A stretch of 64,000 nt of DNA from positions 186,001 to 250,000 of the forward strand of contig OX595989.1 of assembly GCA_951394045.1 (NCBI GenBank). The letters are read 5' to 3'. The position numbers and the translations under genes are program-made. Below the pieces are notes generated by a model. It had not been told where the DNA came from and did no database searches. It saw only the letters and a list, made by a program, of their open reading frames with translations. The DNA comes from Nitzschia sp. DOCU1 (taxonomy: Eukaryota > Bacillariophyta > Bacillariophyceae > Bacillariales > Bacillariaceae). Below, one piece after another: positions 22,675 to 32,925 of this stretch (its first letter is position 1; the number at the start of each line of letters is the position of its first letter).

Positions 22675-23859
22675 TTAAAACATGGCAGCCAGGGCAGCAA
22701 CACCAGCCAACGACATGGCAGCAGCACTCATGGTGGTAGATCCAGCACCTGAACTCTCCGTTCGTGCGGCTCCTTGGGCGACTTGGAAGTTCAAGTCAAA
22801 CTCGGCAGCACCGGCAGCGTCTTGCAAGGCACGGCCCTCGTCGCCAGCACGAAGTTGACGACGAGTCTCTCCAGTCTTGTTGTCTCCAAACTGCATCGAG
22901 GCAACACCTTGTCCAGTGACCTCACCGGGATTGGCATAGAACTGAGCAAACAAGATGGTGGAGAATCGGCAGACCTCACTTCCTTCACATTCCGAATAAG
23001 AATAACTGGTCAACAAGTTGCCGGCTTCACGGTTATTTTCAATGGCAAGTTGGTTGACGGTGGCTCCCTTGGTAAAGGTAAAGTCATCGATGGATCGCAT
23101 AAAGATACCATCGGATTTGGCTTCATCTTCGGGAGTCACGCAAATGTTGATGATTTCACCTTGGTTTCGGGGTCGGTCCTTTTCTTCTTGAGAGATAGCA
23201 TCGGTACTGTCGGCAGTGCACTCGTACCCACGAACCTCGTAGGCTTGGTTGGCAGTACGGACGAGACGGTCCTTGGCTTCCACGTCAATGGCACCAATCG
23301 CGAATCCGTCCGTCAAGTCAACAGTGAGTGTCACAAGAGTCTCGAGAAAGTTGACTTCGACTGGCGTAGTAACAGTCGCTTCGGTGGTCCACAAGGATAC
23401 ACGAATGCAGAAACGGATTTCGGCAATCATTTGGTTGTCGATCTCTTGTTCACTGTAGATACCGTTGGAAGAGACAGTGTCGGGGTTAAAGGCGGCATTG
23501 ATAGTGGCTGCGCGACCAGTAAATGCCCCGCTGTCGAGTTGAGTACCGCCGGCGCCAAAGGTGCTGGCAGCTTTGAGGTCCGCACTCTCGACAAGAGTCA
23601 CATTTTGCCAAACTTCGCTTCCATCGAGCGAAACACCACCATCTTGACAGTCGGGAGCAGTCCACAAGGTGTACTTTACCATTCCCGTGTTGATGAAATC
23701 AGTGACAGGGAAAGTAAGGCTGAAAGTGTTCGAGTCGTAGGCAAACTCGGGCTGAGTAAGGTTCCACTTTTCGGCAAGTGTGGCCAAGTTGCGAGCGTTG
23801 TTAGCTTGAGCCGAAACGGCAGCCAAGGTGGAGGCAGCAAAGAAAGCGGTGTACTTCAT
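22675..23859 (-). CDS. Secreted, probably GPI-anchored surface glycoprotein
   Basis: The frame is open from 24021, but the natural start is the ATG at 23859 (MKYTAFFAASTLAAVSAQAN), a textbook signal peptide with likely cleavage after VSA, giving 394 residues. The mature part has six cysteines, three N-glycosylation sequons (NLT, NVT, NKT) and beta-rich, alternating hydrophobic segments. The C-terminus is a small-residue stretch followed by a hydrophobic tail (MSAAAMSLAGVAALAAMF) with no charged residues after it, as in GPI-anchor signals. I do not recognise the family. Codon use is strongly biased toward GCC/ACC/GTC/CTC, as in highly expressed genes. A triplicated segment lies 140-415 bp upstream and could be regulatory. 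It is likely a cell-surface or frustule-associated protein. Confidence 0.85.
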   Translation of the reverse strand: MKYTAFFAASTLAAVSAQANNARNLATLAEKWNLTQPEFAYDSNTFSLTFPVTDFINTGMVKYTLWTAPDCQDGGVSLDGSEVWQNVTLVESADLKAASTFGAGGTQLDSGAFTGRAATINAAFNPDTVSSNGIYSEQEIDNQMIAEIRFCIRVSLWTTEATVTTPVEVNFLETLVTLTVDLTDGFAIGAIDVEAKDRLVRTANQAYEVRGYECTADSTDAISQEEKDRPRNQGEIINICVTPEDEAKSDGIFMRSIDDFTFTKGATVNQLAIENNREAGNLLTSYSYSECEGSEVCRFSTILFAQFYANPGEVTGQGVASMQFGDNKTGETRRQLRAGDEGRALQDAAGAAEFDLNFQVAQGAARTESSGAGSTTMSAAAMSLAGVAALAAMF

Positions 23860-23999
23860 GTTTAGGTAGTATCCGAAAAGGTTAACTTTTGAAAAAGGTT
23901 TGTTTGGGGTGTTTGGGTGTTTTCGATTGCAACCTTTTGGAAATTGTGAGTGGTCGAATGGACGACGAAAATGAAATTGTCGGAATGGCGACCCTCTCT

Positions 24000-24274
24000 G
24001 ATTCTTTGCTGGCATAGTCATGAGTCTGAATGAAAACCGAAATTTAAATATGCCTAATGGATAAAAGATTTGCCGAAAGCACCTTTTAAAAGCTCGTTAA
24101 AATCACTTGAAAGAGTCATTCTTAAAAGATTTGCCGAAAACAACTTAAAACTCGCATAAAATCACTTCGATTCTTTGCTGGTATAGTCATGCGCAGGAAT
24201 GAAAACCAAATTGAAAGATGCCTGCTGGATAAAAGATTTGCCGAAAAACCTTAAAGCTTCTCTAAAATCACTTG
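24000..24274 (-). repeat. Triplicated segment upstream of the secreted-protein gene
   Basis: Unit 1 24000-24109, partial unit 2 about 24121-24167, unit 3 24169-24274. Units 1 and 3 begin GATTCTTTGCTGG(C/T)ATAGTCATG and end TAAAATCACTTG; all three share AAAAGATTTGCCGAAA. They lie in the presumed promoter/5' region of the minus-strand gene starting at 23859. Confidence 0.85.
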
Positions 24275-25250
24275 TTTTGGGGGCTGAATGTCCTTTTTGC
24301 TACCGGTAGTAGTGAGTAACGATAGTTTCATGTCAGGGTCATTGAGGCGAGCCGCTACAATCAGATGCTAGCTCCGAGGGTGGTTCCTCCGAATTGCCTG
24401 GGTTCCTCCTCTCATGATGATGAAGGACCACCGCTATGTTCAAGAACAGAGGATGGAGAAGTCGGAAGCCAGAAGAAAAGTACCCGCTCTCTCTTATGGG
24501 ACATGTCCGGTTCTCTACCTAAAACAAAAAGACGGAGTCGTCCTCGAAGCAAGCAACCATGATGGTGCTACTAATAGTAGAGGACGACCTGCTGAAGTGC
24601 ACCAAAGAACGAGAAAGTGCTGACTGCTGCCAACAGCGTTGCCCGATCGAAGTCAGGCGACAAGTCGCTGATATTCGGTAAAGAAGAAGGAAACGGCGGA
24701 CCCCGATAAAGTACTATATATGACGCCGCTTTTACCATGTCTACTCTACTAGAGTAGATGTACTATTTTCATTGCGGGGAAGCACCAATAAGTGGTGGCA
24801 GACTACTACAGCAGACGAGTATTTGCAGCTAATAGTAGATGACATGACAATGCAAAGTATTGAATCATTCTCTTAAAGCATCATCATACTTCTTTAATAG
24901 ATTGGCGGCGTTAGATAGTGTCTAGCTTCTAGAATAGTAGCTAGCTACTCCGGACTAGTTGTTGCAGTCCCCGTAATTTTCGCCATGCGCGAATTCACGC
25001 ACAATCAAAAATGCGACTCGATCGACCGAAAAACAAGTTGCCACCAGGCAGCACAAGTTGAAGTTTCCCGGCAAGGGTACGTGTTCGGCCGTCAACTTCC
25101 CTCCACCTGGAAATCTTTGATTTCGCAGCCAGCCTCTCAGGATATTGGAAGGTTGCTGATGGCGATGGGCGGCCATGATCTTGTTGCAAGAAGGGAAGGC
25201 TACTCTCATCGGATCGCTCAGTATTTTCATCAGTCCAGTAACTGCATAGA
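24275..25250. other. Divergent intergenic region
   Basis: This lies between the secreted-protein gene (minus) and chlorophyll synthase (plus). It contains CTACCGGTAG at 24300-24309 and a TATA-like CTATATATGAC near 24713. Two ORFs of 65-69 codons (24365, 24414) overlap in different frames without recognisable content. Plus-strand sequence shortly before 25251 should contain the chlorophyll synthase promoter; no clear element is seen. Confidence 0.4.
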
Positions 25251-26542
25251 ATGAAGCTTGGCCTTGTCTTGTCCGCCTCGGTGGTCTCCGTCGGCGCCTT
25301 CACGGGCCCCGCTCCGAGGCCGGCCGTCAAACTTTCGTCGTCCGTTCTCTCCATGCTCCCAAACAAACCGTCTCAACAGCAAGAAGTTTTCTTTCCATTC
25401 GAGTCTCCTTCTTCTACTTCACTATATGCTAACAAAGAAGTCGATGATGGAAGTGCTAGTGTTCGTCAATTGTTGGGGGTGCGCGGCGCTTCCCAAGAAA
25501 CCGACATTTGGAAGATCCGATTGCAATTGACCAAACCCGTCACGTGGATTCCTCTTTTATGGGGAGTCATGTGTGGCGCCGCTGCCTCTGGAAACTATCA
25601 TTGGATTTGGAACCCCTTTGATCCCAACGATCGAGATGTGCTTTTGGGATTGGAGGATGCTGCCAAGGGATTGACCGCCATGATTTTGGCCGGGCCCTTC
25701 TTGACGGGATACACTCAAACTATCAATGATTGGTATGATCGCGATATTGATGCCATCAATGAACCAAACCGTCCCATTCCGTCGGGTGCCATTTCGGAGG
25801 GAGAAGTCATTGCGCAAATCTGGGTCCTGTTGTTAGGCGGACTGGGATTGTCGTACCTCTTGGATGTCTGGTGTGGGCATGAGTTCCCGATCAATCTGGC
25901 ATTGGCAGTGTTTGGATCTTTCATTTCGTACATTTATTCGGCACCGCCGTTGAAATTGAAGCAAAATGGTTGGGCCGGAAACTATGCCTTGGGTGCATCG
26001 TACATTTCCCTTCCATGGTGGTGTGGCCAAGCAGTCTTTGGAGAACTGAACCGCCCCGTCTTTTGGATTTTGTAAGTAAAACATCGGCATGCAACGTTTG
26101 TTGCAGGAGACGCACCTATTGCTGTGGCTTTGTTTCTCACGTTTTCATTCGCTTCGATCTGTGCTGCAGGCCGATTCTCTACTCGATTGCTGGTTTGGGC
26201 ATTGCCATTGTCAACGATTTCAAGTCCATCGAAGGAGACCGAGCAATGGGTCTCAATTCGCTCCCCGTTGCTTTTGGTGTGGATGGAGCCAAGTACATTT
26301 GTGCGGGATCTGTCACTCTCACGCAATTGGGTGTAGCTGCCTACCTCTACGCCATTGGAGAATCCACGTATGCTTTGATCTTGCTGGGGCTTATTCTGCC
26401 CCAAATGTACTTCCAAGCCACACTGCTTCTTCCGGACCCTATTCAAAACGATGTCAAGTACCAAGCGTCCTCGCAACCCTTTTTGATTTTCGGAATCTTG
26501 GCTACATGTCTGTGTTTGGGCCACCACGACTTTTCGGTATAG
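25251..26542 (+). CDS. chlG: Chlorophyll synthase, plastid-targeted (two exons)
   Basis: Exon 1 is 25251-26071, intron 26072-26169 (98 nt, GTAAGT...CTGCAG), exon 2 26170-26542; the join splits a Leu codon and gives 397 residues. The enzyme prenylates chlorophyllide with phytyl (or geranylgeranyl) diphosphate in the thylakoid membrane, the last step of chlorophyll a synthesis. It is a UbiA-family membrane prenyltransferase. The first Asp-rich motif is NDWYDRDIDAINEPNRPIPS (residues about 157-176), the second NDFKSIEGDRAMGLNSLPVA (about 289-308), and it ends QPFLIFGILATCLCLGHHDF. The N-terminus MKLGLVLSASVVSVGAFTGP is a diatom bipartite plastid signal: an ER signal peptide with Phe at +1 (GA-F), then a transit peptide. 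Length and motifs are as expected for the family. Confidence 0.95.
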
Positions 26543-27417
26543 GTTGGGTCAATCAAAGCGGAAGCCGAGCAAGGAATGCGCAACGATATATTGTAAAACC
26601 GAAGAATTATTTAAATTGCAATAGCGCCAGCTTTAACTGAGTACAATAGTCGAATAATAGGCTTTAAAAATTGTCTCCTAGGTCGCTTCCTTTCTCTTGC
26701 GGCCTTGCCCTGGTGAGCACTATCGACTATGAGCCGACGAGGGTGTGCATATCTGTGTGTCTACAAGTAGAAACGGGCAATAACATCTCTTTTTCGTAAT
26801 ATCATTATTGTTTTCGATGCCGAGTGTTCCGAGCGACTCTAGTAAAACCTCACGTTGTGATTCTCCTTGTAAAACGGCGCAATGATTCACGCAACAAGCA
26901 TTTTAGAAGCCCCCAGCGGCATACGAGTTGTTCCTTGAAAAGCGCTAGGAATTAGTAGTAGTCGTCTTTTCGCATCAAGTCTTACAAACTTGGCCGGCTG
27001 CCTTTTTTTGCTATACCATCATCACGTCAAGTCTAAGTGAGAACACTAGTCAAATACATCGGCGTTAATTTGTCGCCCAGGTCGCTTCCTTTCTCTCGCT
27101 GCCTCTGCTTATATGAGCGATATCGATGACTAGATGGGCCGGTGAGCTTGTGTATGTGTTTGTGTACCATTAGGAACGGACAATGACATCTCTTTCCCGA
27201 GAAACCGTGACTGTTTTCGCTGTCAGGCGACTCGAGCTCGTGTAGTGCTTCTCCATGCAAAACGGCGCAGGATCTTACGCGACAAGCAATTCAGAAGCCC
27301 CCCAACGGCATACGAGTTGGTCTTTGAAAATGTATTAGCAAATAGAAGTCTTCGTCATTTTCTCAACAAGTCTTACAAACTTGAGCGGCTGCCTTTCTTG
27401 CTATGCCAGCATGTATA
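26543..27417. other. Intergenic, mostly a diverged 340-bp tandem duplication
   Basis: Between convergent genes (chlorophyll synthase plus, unknown protein minus). Almost all of it is two copies of one segment (see the repeat entry). No coding potential is recognised. Confidence 0.6.
26670..27407 (+). repeat. Diverged direct repeat of about 340 bp, two copies
   Basis: Copy 1 is about 26670-27016 and copy 2 about 27067-27407. Shared blocks include AGGTCGCTTCCTTTCTC, ACATCTCTTT, AAAACGGCGCA, GGCATACGAGTTG, CAAGTCTTACAAACTTG and GGCTGCCTTT, in the same order. Conservation in blocks with no ORF suggests either an old duplication or a structured RNA or regulatory unit. Confidence 0.8.
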
Positions 27418-28380
27418 TTAGCAATGCTCCACTACTCCCTTGCCCCCCAAACCAAGCAGCTGCAACTGAGCTGCGGCTCGTTCCAGTTTGGAATTCATTT
27501 TTCGTTCGTGCCATTCACGTCTCGCTTCATCATCAAAGCTATCTTGCCACTCTACGTCGGCTAGCTTGACAAGTTTGGCTCGTGCCTTTGGAAATAATTG
27601 TTGGTGAACGGCAATGGCGGCACACTCTTCCACGCCGCCATTGGAGCCCGAATCGGACACGAGAACAAAGCCTGTCAAGACTAACTTGGGAAGATTCCAC
27701 ATGGCGAATGTATTCCATGGACAAGTTCGTCCATCCAATACAGTATTAGAAGGCTTGTCTGCTGAACCTTTGTATACATGTCCATTGAGGGCAGCTCCAG
27801 CCACCAACACGTAGGAATCAGGATTTTCGTCCTTGTCGTCCATGCAACAGTGATCGGACAATACTTGAATCGATGCGGCAGACACATTGACTTCTGCCGA
27901 CAGAAATAGAATTTGATCGGCATGTAAATGATTGTGCGTATAATTTACCAAGGCATTCAGAGCCGGAACAAATTGACCCCACGGCGTCACTGGCAAGACG
28001 ACAATAGTACTTTGACAGTCCAACGCCTCGACTTGATCACGAATAGCTTGTACAAAGTCATAAACACCTCCGCCATCCACAAGAATCTTGTTGTTGGGCG
28101 TTGCATCCACGGCGATCAAGCCTTGCGTGACGGTATTGTTGTGAACGGATGGCGAGGACGATATCATGGATTGCAAATTCCGGATCCATCCTTGGATCTT
28201 TTCCTTGGATGGTGGAGTCGACGCGTTTCCCAGATGCAATCGAGTCGCCACAACAATGGTGCGTGGTGCCTTCTGCGGTGATTGTTGATTGGTGGTGGTC
28301 CCCTCCGAAGGCAATATATTGATATTCGTCGTTGTTGTTGTCATGATAATGCTTGTAATCGTCAATCCGAGCCCACACAA
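27418..28380 (-). CDS. Conserved-looking protein of unknown function, alpha/beta fold
   Basis: The frame has 320 codons from 28380; the ATG at 28344 (MTTTTTNINILPSEG) is an equally good start. The first 30 residues are low complexity. After that the pattern is a Rossmann-like alternation of strands and helices: RTIVVATRLHLG, TQGLIAVDA, QSTIVVLPVTPWGQFVPALN, HADQILFLSAEVNVSAASIQ, YVLVAGAALNGHVY, then CPWNTFAMWNLPKLVLTGFV. The ILFLSAEV/VLVAGAALNGH arrangement faintly recalls GT-A type nucleotide-sugar binding proteins, but no DxD is clear, so I do not assign activity. It is not membrane-bound. The C-terminal 50 residues form a charged helix (DDEARREWHERKMNSKLERA). Confidence 0.75.
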   Translation of the reverse strand: MCGLGLTITSIIMTTTTTNINILPSEGTTTNQQSPQKAPRTIVVATRLHLGNASTPPSKEKIQGWIRNLQSMISSSPSVHNNTVTQGLIAVDATPNNKILVDGGGVYDFVQAIRDQVEALDCQSTIVVLPVTPWGQFVPALNALVNYTHNHLHADQILFLSAEVNVSAASIQVLSDHCCMDDKDENPDSYVLVAGAALNGHVYKGSADKPSNTVLDGRTCPWNTFAMWNLPKLVLTGFVLVSDSGSNGGVEECAAIAVHQQLFPKARAKLVKLADVEWQDSFDDEARREWHERKMNSKLERAAAQLQLLGLGGKGVVEHC

Positions 28381-29639
28381 ATAGTAAGCGCTATACGTAA
28401 CAACGATTCGGTTCGTGTCACATGCACAAGCACAGGTACCACCACCGCCACAATATCCCTGATTTGCTGGAGTTGGTGTTGCCAGGGAGAAAAAAGATGA
28501 TTCCCTCTTGCGCCCAATCGATCAATCAAGTCGATCCGAGAATCTTCTTTTTTAAAAGATTATCCGCAATTGCACGCCTTTCTTAGGATCGTTGATCGGG
28601 CGACTTCCCCCCCACCGAAATAAAATGAAATGGCTGATAATGATGAAAGGAGAACGAGGAGCAATGGAACTGATGTTGGATGAATAGTATGCCGAATGAA
28701 GAGAAAGGGATCGCTTGTGGTGGGAGATGACATCCGGTTTGACATGGTACAATTTTGAAGCCCCACAAAATACGAAAGAACGTGTTGGATGATGCGACTG
28801 ACGTACTCCTTCTCGGACGTGAGCGGACGAATATTGGTCGACGATAAAGGCGCACGTGGCACTAATTACTCTTTGGAGAAGCCGTTGGAACATATTGAAG
28901 TATTTGCAGAAATCAGATCAGTGTATTGTACCATTTTCGAACGGTGAAATAGTTGTGCCACGAACATGACGAATAATGACTTTGACATTTTACTTATTTG
29001 ATCCTAAGTAGAAAGTGTGACCGGCAGAACCTTTTTGCTTGTTTAGTAGCGAAGGGGTTCTGTCTTACATAAGCCATTTCTTCGATAGACGAATTCGAAT
29101 ACCGAAGACACAGAACTCCCGCTCCAGTTGTGCACCGGTAGAAGCTGTATACGTTTTCTACCGGTACCTGCTGACTGACTGTGCACCATCGTGCTTTGCA
29201 TAAGCTCTTCCGCGCAAAGGCGAGGCCTCATTTCCAAAAACCGTGCGCCGCGCGATAACTCGTGTTATCCGAGTGTACTTTTATTTTTGCGTACAACACG
29301 AGTTATCGTGAATGCGCCCGATTTTTGGAAATGACGGTTCCCGCGAGCAGCAAGCTATCCATGTCATACACACCGCATGTGCTCGGGAACGTGATAAAAG
29401 GCTTCCCTTTTTGCCATCATTATCCACAAGACAAAGAAGAGACGACTTCGGGATTGATTGACGATAGCAATACGGTGGGAATCAAACAAAGGACGACTGG
29501 ACGCCATCGTCAATTCCACCAAGACAGTCAATCAATCAATCCATCAAATCAAACCAGGCGGGAATAGCGTAACTGCTTGCACCCTAGCAACGCCCCGCCC
29601 AATCATCACTCTCGATCGTAGTCCCTTAATCGAGTCAAG
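28381..29639. other. Intergenic, upstream of two divergent genes; contains a hairpin element
   Basis: No gene is supported. The minus-strand promoter for the gene starting at 28380 and the plus-strand promoter for the HSF gene at 29640 should lie here. A long imperfect inverted repeat sits at 29228-29334. Degenerate CCGGTAG motifs occur near 29118 and 29158. Confidence 0.45.
29228..29334. repeat. Imperfect 39-bp inverted repeat with 28-nt loop
   Basis: The left arm (29228-29266) begins TCATTTCCAAAAACCG and ends GATAACTCGTGTT; the right arm (29295-29334) begins AACACGAGTTATCG and ends GATTTTTGGAAATGA. The outer and inner ends pair perfectly; a few central positions do not. It could be a tiny MITE-like foldback element or a cruciform/hairpin. 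Confidence 0.85.
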
Positions 29640-31796
29640 ATGAGGAGCGACGAGTCCACGTTGTCCTCGACGGCAACAGGAAACGCAAACGCGAAAGAAC
29701 AATCAAAGCTCAGTTGTCCGTTTCCAGTGAAATTGCGGGAAATGTTGGAGGAAACACAAGCAGAAGGCCTCAGCGAGATTGTCAGCTGGGAAATGCAAGG
29801 AACGGCCTTCAGAGTTCATCGCCCACAAGACTTTGTAAAGAAAATCATGCCACGGTGGTTCAATCAAACGAAATACAAGAGCTTTCAAAGAGTAAGTTTG
29901 AAATACGAAAGGAAATAATGAACGAGAAAGAGGCGGTCTGCCTGTACTAGACTAACGAATCACTTCATGTCGCACTCACTCTCGTCTCTTTCGGCTTTGC
30001 GTTTATTATTTCAGCAACTGAATTTGTATGGGTTTTGTCGCGTGACTCGGGGTCCTCAAAAAGGATCTTATTTGCATGACAAGTTTCAAAGAGACAGACC
30101 CGACTTAGGTCAGGATATTGCTCGCAAAAAGGTCGGCCCGGACGAAGCAAGTGGCAGAGATTGCGAGGATGATGGTGGGGAGCCCGACGATTCCGTACTA
30201 TTGGTACCATCTTGGTTGCCAGAGGAAACATTGGATATTCTGCAGCCGACGCCACTGGCAGAAATGAAATTAGCAGCAGCAGCAGCAGAGGAGTCTAGCC
30301 CGGCTGCTGGTGCAGACGTCGTCAGGCCCCAACCCCATAACTCCATGATGGATGCCTTTGAAAGTTACTTTCAATCCAACGTGGCCATTGTTCAGCATCA
30401 TAATAACAAGAATGATGCTGACCTTTCGAAACCAAAGGGCAATGCCCTCAAGCGGATTTTGGATCAAATCATTGAACCTGAAGGAGCCACAGATGCAAGG
30501 TTGCACCATCACTCGTCTGCTCATCACCATCATCATTACCACGACGGCAATCATGATGATAATTCCAGTACCAACAGTAGCAGCGATGAAAACGACCATT
30601 CGTCAATGAAAAGGACGCCCCGTTGTGCTATCTTCCCCAACAAGTTGCATGACATGTTGGATCATTGTCAAGCCAATCGCTTACAACATATCGCATCATG
30701 GGAGATGCACGGGCGAGCCTTCAAGATTTCTTCCATTGACTTGTTCCTCAAGGAACTCATGCCCCGCTTTTTCAAATTGACAAAGTTTGAAAGCCTGCAA
30801 CGACAATTGAACCTATATGGCTTTTCAAGAATTGCGCGGGGAAATTATAAGGGATGCTACCATCACCCACTCTTTGTCAAGGGGGGACGAGATCTCTCCA
30901 AGGATATGCAACGGCGCAAACCGGAAGATATCGTAATGGTACCCGCAGGCGCATCGTTGGCTTCGGCACTGGCGAGTAGAGTTGCCAACAGCTCGTCGAC
31001 CAGTCACAATGATAACCAGACCAATAGCAGTAGCAGCAACAAACGAATTCGAGATTCGCGCCAATATGACATTAATGGCGACAAGAAGGAAGAAACACCG
31101 ACGATATCTACTATCGGCGATTTAGCCAGAAAGACCAAGCCAATTCTTCAACGCGGGCCTTCTTCTAGAACTGAAATGCGATTGCCGATGATTAAGTTGC
31201 AAGACTTTGATAAGGGACCCCAGGACGATGACGACGAGCCCCTGGATGCTATGGCACGTGATTGTACAGAGGATGACTCACCTGAGGACGACTCACCTGA
31301 TGATGTAGCTGATGTCATGTCCAGTGTGCCCGGCATTGAATTTGCGACTGTATCCTCGACGCCCTTTTTCGCTCGACCTTCCAATGCTGCTATTGCCATG
31401 CGATTCGGCAGTTTGACGCCGCCCTCTGCTGGTGGTAGCATGCCGGACAATTGCATCCTCGCTACCACTCCAGCTGTCGGTCCTTGCATGTTTCAATCCG
31501 AATCATCCTCTGCCACTCCGCCAGATGTGACGCTAGTAGCCTCAATGATGATGGCATCTGCTACTGCACCAACAAACATGGCCCTGTCATCGCCAAGTCC
31601 TGCTACTACTAGCATCATCAGCAACGACTGCAGTTATTCCTTTTGGAGGACGAGCAGCATCAAAAGTGGCGACAGTGACGATGCTGTAATGCCGATGTCA
31701 ACTTCGCTTTCCAGCAGCAGCAACAACAACAACAACAGCATTGGGGGCATGTGGGCCTTCGGCTTCGTTCCTACAACGTTCACCAGTAGTTACTAG
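29640..31796 (+). CDS. Heat-shock transcription factor family protein with two HSF domains
   Basis: Exon 1 is 29640-29891 (84 codons), intron 29892-30014 (GTAAGT...TTTCAG), exon 2 30015-31796; 677 residues. HSF domains are winged-helix DNA-binding domains for heat-shock elements. Domain 1 spans residues about 25-125: FPVKLREMLEE, IVSWEMQGTAFRVHRPQDF, MPRWFNQTKYKSFQR then QLNLYGFCRV, so the intron lies in the recognition helix between R and Q, a position I recall as common in HSF genes. Domain 2 spans about 285-386: FPNKLHDMLDH, IASWEMHGRAFKISS, MPRFFKLTKFESLQRQLNLY. Both keep the Arg-Gln-Leu core. A Ser/His-rich linker separates them and the C-terminal half is low-complexity. No coiled-coil trimerisation region is obvious. 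HSFs are greatly expanded in diatoms; two domains in one chain are unusual. Confidence 0.9.
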
Positions 31797-32925
31797 CTAG
31801 CTACTACCAAGAGCAACAAGTAGTCAATCGACTAATACGCTTCTGAACTATAACCTATCCAGTCGAGCAGGGAATAAAACCTAAGTGCCGTTCTTTCTCT
31901 TACATTCAGTAGTACAATATTTGGGAGAGGTGACGAGAAAGTTTCGGAGCTTTAGTTTCTTCGGGCCCGTGGTGTGTGGTCGCACCAGGCACTACGGTAG
32001 GCGAAGGGCTGAGTTTCGCATGCCGGTAGGTACTATGACGAGGCTCAAGTCAATACTATATGGAAAGAAGCTAAAAGACCTTTTTTCCGTCTGAGCGCCA
32101 GATTAGAAAGAGAGTCTACCGGTAGGTATTTTTAATACCAGTTTGATCGGTTTCACGCAGTATTTAAGCTTTCGTTTGAACTATGGGTACATCATGCGAG
32201 CGAAAACTCTATGCACATAGTAGCCAGAAGTGATACGATACGACACTCTGTGGCAATGTCGAACAGCTGCGAACAGCACAACCCCAACCAGCACAAGAAA
32301 CAAAGAAGGCCTCCTTTTACCAATTGGGAATAGAGATACCAGGTTGATAAAATTTCGCGCAACCATCCGCCGGTAGAGCTTCCGGAAATATGCACAGTAG
32401 CCAGCAGTGATGGAATACTATGACATCGGCATTCTCTGGCAATGTCGAACAGCTGCGAACACCACCAGGGGGTTCTGTGGGACAAAACCACATCACTAAT
32501 GATCACAGTAGTCCGTAAACTTTCGACATTATTAATATGATTTGATTCGACAGGGACGCGACCGGACATCACCCTACACTATCATATTACATCAGAATGG
32601 CTTTAGTAGAAGAAGTCAGCCCGCCGGAACGCAAACGGCGACGAGATAAGAGTTTCAGCAGGCTCTTCTACAAGATTAAATCAATAGTGGCCCGTGGCTT
32701 TCCTTGATTGATGTGTTGTTTAGGAGTCACGCAAGCATTGACAGCTAGCTAAACTCCCGGGAGAACAGAGGTTCTACCAAGCGAACACAGCGCACGCAAT
32801 TGGTTTCTACTCCGGCGGCTTAAGTTAGTCCGAAAATCGATCGCCTTCCAAAAGGCAGGATAATCATCTCACAAACTTCCTTTCCTTTCGTTGGATAACA
32901 CTGATGACAACAACACGCACAAACA
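31797..32925. other. Intergenic between HSF genes; contains a diverged repeat pair
   Basis: No gene is recognised. It holds CTACCGGTAG at 32116-32125 and a direct repeat (32211-32462). The last 100 bases before 32926 should hold the promoter and leader of the second HSF gene. Confidence 0.45.
32211..32462 (+). repeat. Direct repeat of about 70 bp, two copies
   Basis: Copy A is about 32211-32278 and copy B about 32390-32462. Both start ATGCACA(T)AGTAGCCAG and end TGGCAATGTCGAACAGCTGC followed by GAACA. Origin unknown. Confidence 0.8.

Noticed and set aside
22774..23865. 363-codon plus-strand ORF opposite the secreted-protein gene
   Set aside because: The minus strand has a signal peptide, sequons, GPI-like tail and strong codon bias; the plus frame is its antisense shadow.
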